Below, piece after piece: positions 60,811-64,000 of a stretch of DNA of 64,000 bases. Each line of letters starts with the position of its first letter. Within the stretch, counting starts at the first letter, position 1. Both the position numbers and the translations under genes were made by a program. The stretch comes from Lingula anatina (taxonomy: Eukaryota > Brachiopoda > Lingulata > Lingulida > Lingulidae). The notes below the pieces were generated by a model. That model saw only the letters and a list, made by a program, of their open reading frames with translations. It had not been told where the DNA came from and ran no database searches. The stretch lies in contig NW_019775386.1 of assembly GCF_001039355.2 (NCBI RefSeq), positions 190,510 through 254,509 on the forward strand. Reading direction: 5' to 3'.

Positions 60811-63800
60811 CTAAAAGAGAATATTTTGACTTTAGCAAACCTTGCAAAGAGGTACAAAAGCAATAACATTCTAGGTACATATGTGGGCATTCCAAAATAT
60901 AAAATTAAAAAAGGGGGTTTCAAGGTATTCAACACAAAACATTATTTTGAACCAAATATAATATTAAATCATCTTTCTCACTTCTTAGTGTGAAAAAAAC
61001 GTGCATACAGTGTGTAGAAGCCACAGTACCCAGTTAACACCCGTCCTTACCTACAAGTAACCACACCCCCAATCTCGCCCACGTCAAAGGAGGCAACTTG
61101 AGCATTAGGTAAATGTTGATGAACATGGCGCCGGCTGGGAGGTATGGAACAGCTGGTGCCATAAACTGGAATTTTCTCCTGAGTGAAGGAAAAGACACAA
61201 CATATTGTATATTTTTATAACGTTATGCACGTGAAAATAAACAGCCACCGAAGCTGAAAAAGTAACAGGTTCAAAAGTAACAGGTTCGTCGTTTTATAAT
61301 GGGTTCGCCTTACAGTCTATAAGGGGCCATGAGACTACAAGTAAAATTGGCTTTATATTGGGACAGTTGTCCTGATGTACGGTATGTTGATTTCCTTACA
61401 AGTGTAGCATTCTGCTCCTTGCAGTATATGTACATGCAAGTTCTCAGTTATTGCTGAACTTGACCAACTATTAGATCATAACGCCATATAAATTGTAAAC
61501 CAACTTATTATGTTTTAAAATTATACTCCACATGATGTACATCGTACCCACCTATTCATTGGCTGTCTCAAAATGGTAAACACTCCGGCCGCTATGACCA
61601 GAAGTAAGACAATAGCTAAAATGATAGCCCAAGCAGCGCCATCTATAATATATTCGCCGCCAAAGTCGACCAACAGGCAAAACATAATCATCACCAGAAA
61701 CATCACAGCCACAGTTATGATAACAATCCGTGCACTCCTGTCACTAGGTTCTGCCTCATCTCCAGGTATACCAAGATGCATTTTGATAAGTTTACAATTT
61801 CTTTTGAACCATCCAAGTCTTTGCATGTCATCCTCAAATGGAACGCTACCGTATGAAGACGATTTCCCATCACCCTGGGAGGGCAAGAGGAATTCGTCGT
61901 CTTTGTATTTTTGTCTTGTTCCGTCGCCAAAATCCGGGTCCCTACCCGCAGTGTACTCCAGATCCGGGCCATCAACTTGCTGCGGAACTACTACTTCCGT
62001 ATCCGGTTGATATCGCAGGATAAGTATAGATATGGAGACCAACGTATAAGCCATCAGTGTACCTGTAATGCAAGGTGGGAAAATGTACTTTATCCTTAAG
62101 TTAAAATATTTTTTCTGTCGGAAGACAATTAATAAATGGAGGATGGATCAACAAAGACAAATTGGAAAAAATATCCGTCCAAAAATATCTCCGTATCTGA
62201 TTATTCTCTTTTGTGACATACTAGTAATGGGGTAAATATAAGACCTTTAATAACAGGGCTGTTAAATATTTCAACAGCAACAAATTTCGGGAAAAAACGT
62301 CTCTGGCAAAGCGTATGTGTGTACCTACCAATTGACATCATCTGGACCAGAGTGGACAAACCAACCAGCATGGCGATAAATGACGCTAGCACCCCAGAAA
62401 CTATGGTGGCAAGAAGTGGCGTTTTGGTCCTGCTGTTTATTCTTTCTAAAAACCTGCATATTGATATTGAAATATATATATTTAATTTTTAACTTGTTTA
62501 TATCATACTCGGTTATTCAAATTGCATCATGAAAATGATAAATCTCAGAAATGTTGCATGAAATCTTGAAATAGATCAAAAGCTTCCTTATATTCTCCTT
62601 GACTTTTCATATGATAGGTTCACTACTCTTAACAAACATTGAGTATACAAAGAACTACAATACTTAGGACGGTCTTTAAACTATGTTTACAACTTACTCA
62701 AATAACAGGCCGTCTCGAGCCATTGCATATATTACTCTAGGCATAGGGAACATCGAGCCCAGAAGACTGACAGTGAGAGCACAGATAGAGCCGAAAGCCA
62801 CCACGTATTTGGCCGCATCCAGAGCACCACGCTGAAATCATATTGAACGTTCTGAATTAAAACGTTTGGCGTGAATAGTAAGTATAAAAACAGTATATCA
62901 TTGTAATGGAACACGAAAGGTAGAGATCTGTTTCAGAGGAGCATTGGATTTTCAAAAAAGTTGCCATGAGCAGTTAATCATTTTACACATACTTGCATCC
63001 CGTTCATTTTGTGCTTTCTTGAAATACACGCAGCAAGATGTTTATGGGTAAAAGCATGGAAATTGAAACTACACATTTTACCTGTGGCAATTCATTTCTT
63101 AAGTGATATCGGCAAATATTAAGAAACAGACAACAATTTTTAACAGAGAATTTCAATTGTAAACCGTGTTACAGAGCCCAATTATTCTACAGAGAAGATC
63201 GACCAAGGCCTGTTTCAACAGCGAATCACAACACAATTACATCTGCCTCCTCTGTCGCATCCTCACCTGAACAAACATGTCCACCAAGGCAGAGTCTCCA
63301 TTGATCATGAAGTAAGGCAACATGAGTGTTAGGATCACGCTGACCGAGACATAAGCTGTGAGACACGTGAATAGCGACCCCACAATGGCTATAGGGATGC
63401 TCCTGCTCGGGTTTCGAGCCTCCTCACCCGTGGTGGCTATGATGTCGAATCCAATGAAGGCGTAAAAGCACGTGGCGGCACCAGATAAAACCTAATGACA
63501 AAACGTAACGCTTAAGATTATCAACATACATTCATATAATGATACAGATGTGAGTTATGTTGTGAAATTGTTAATCTGTCTCTGAAATATGAAAAGCTTT
63601 GTTTATGAATCAACGTTTGCAAATAGCCCAAGAACAGGAGGGAACCATCTACATTTTGTATATAGCGGATGTGTTCTGAATGTTAAGTCAGGGTTATGGT
63701 AGGTAAAATATATTATTTGATATTCAACCTTAGAATGTTCTGAAAAAGTATAGATCTTAGAGGTTTAAGATTTGAAAAGCGTCTAATTAAGATAATCTCA

Positions 63801-64000
63801 CAGTTAGAGTTTGTTGTGCCAAAGTGTAAAGTGTTAATTAGCGTTAATACCAAACGCTAACCAGACTACAATTACTCACCCCTTTAAATCCATACGGCAT
63901 GAAGCCATTCTGAGTCCAGTTCTTGCTGTCGACGTAAAATAACCCGCAGATCACAATGAACACCCAAACTGCGATGTTGATGGCGTTCAGAATGTTGTTG
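60581..64000 (-). CDS. CAT-type cationic amino acid transporter (SLC7A1-4-like), 3' part
   Basis: Seven exons (64000-63880 partial, 63491-63267, 62831-62698, 62453-62329, 62062-61552, 61178-61051, 60810-60581) join in consistent phases to give the C-terminal 490 residues. Matches to the CAT family are strong: [89 protein letters not shown] then ILRYQP, and the last helices with [10 protein letters not shown] and [13 protein letters not shown]. These cover roughly the second half of a 14-helix plasma-membrane transporter for arginine, lysine and ornithine. A polar loop of about 85 residues after RYQP is cytosolic in relatives. The hydrophilic tail ends NHPGGP. SLC7A4 lacks proven transport, so substrate is inferred. 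The N terminus lies beyond the window. Confidence 0.95.
61051..61178 (-). CDS. SLC7A penultimate exon
   Basis: A 128-bp exon too short for a stand-alone open-frame call. It reads [19 protein letters not shown] and [20 protein letters not shown], matching the last helices of CAT proteins, with acceptor ctcag and donor gtaagg. Confidence 0.9.
61552..62062 (-). CDS. SLC7A exon with RYQP motif and large loop
   Basis: It begins [19 protein letters not shown], continues through the polar loop and two hydrophobic segments, and ends TILRQPMN plus two bases of Arg before gtgggt. Confidence 0.93.
62111..62197. mobile_element. Fragment of the 48888-49057 element in a transporter intron
   Basis: TTTTTCTGTCGGAAGAC and GGAGGATGGATCAACAAAG match the interior of the 48888-49057 element. 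The terminal repeats are missing. Confidence 0.5.
62329..62453 (-). CDS. SLC7A exon ([15 protein letters not shown])
   Basis: A 125-bp exon reading [20 protein letters not shown] through VQMMSI, ending in phase 1 before gtaggt. Confidence 0.93.
62698..62831 (-). CDS. SLC7A exon ([17 protein letters not shown])
   Basis: It starts [15 protein letters not shown] and ends DGLLFGA-type sequence as TTTGA before gtaagt, phase 2, completed to Glu by the next exon. Confidence 0.93.
63267..63491 (-). CDS. SLC7A exon with [11 protein letters not shown] signature
   Basis: A 225-bp phase 0-0 exon starting [16 protein letters not shown] and ending DMFVQ before gtgagg. It holds the conserved TTGEE motif of CAT transporters. 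Confidence 0.93.
63880..64000 (-). CDS. SLC7A exon (5' truncated by window end)
   Basis: It encodes [20 protein letters not shown], a membrane segment, then an extracellular part ending [10 protein letters not shown], before donor gtgagt in phase 0. Confidence 0.9.

Noticed and set aside
61573-62010. 145-residue + strand open frame
   Set aside because: It is the antisense shadow of the SLC7A loop and membrane exon.

Overview
This is eukaryotic (animal) nuclear DNA, not bacterial. Genes are split by GT..AG introns, intergenic space is large and AT-rich, and microsatellites, short inverted-repeat elements and assembly gaps are frequent. The gene families (multi-copy secreted peptide precursor, type-B carboxylesterases, HES bHLH repressor, SLC7 cationic amino acid transporter) and the scattered acatgtacatgta-like palindromes suggest a marine invertebrate. 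I would guess a lophotrochozoan such as a mollusc or brachiopod, but the sequence alone does not settle this.

Layout. (1) About 1.6-28.5 kb, + strand: a multi-copy peptide precursor. Two exons (26471-26886 and 27222-28500) carry 15 copies of a motif around NIGRLINRWRG, mostly between dibasic cleavage sites with acidic spacers. A signal-peptide exon with a compatible reading phase lies far upstream at 1626-1706, implying a first intron of about 24.8 kb if the link is right. Inside that intron is a possible small secreted-protein gene (12750-13121). (2) 28.5-43.7 kb: about 15 kb with no gene I can support; it holds microsatellites, a C-rich region with a gap, and a direct duplication of over 1 kb around an isolated N. 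(3) 43.7-46.8 kb, - strand: a complete three-exon HES/Hairy-type repressor with bHLH, Orange domain and WRPW. Two adjacent CACGTG boxes lie upstream. (4) 50.3-59.4 kb, + strand: two tandem carboxylesterase paralogues, each with a large exon and a small C-terminal exon, each with a TATAAA box in a shared upstream module that is present in five degenerate copies. They differ at the C terminus: the first ends in a hydrophobic, GPI-like tail, the second in KTEL, resembling an ER-retention signal. (5) 60.6-64 kb, - strand: the last seven exons of a CAT-type SLC7A amino acid transporter, whose 5' end lies beyond the window.

The four loci are unrelated in function and each is presumably its own transcription unit. 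The most interesting item is the repeated NIGRLINRWRG-type precursor, which I cannot assign to a named peptide family with confidence. All exon joins were made by checking reading phase and splice sites by eye; no database search or transcript data were available.
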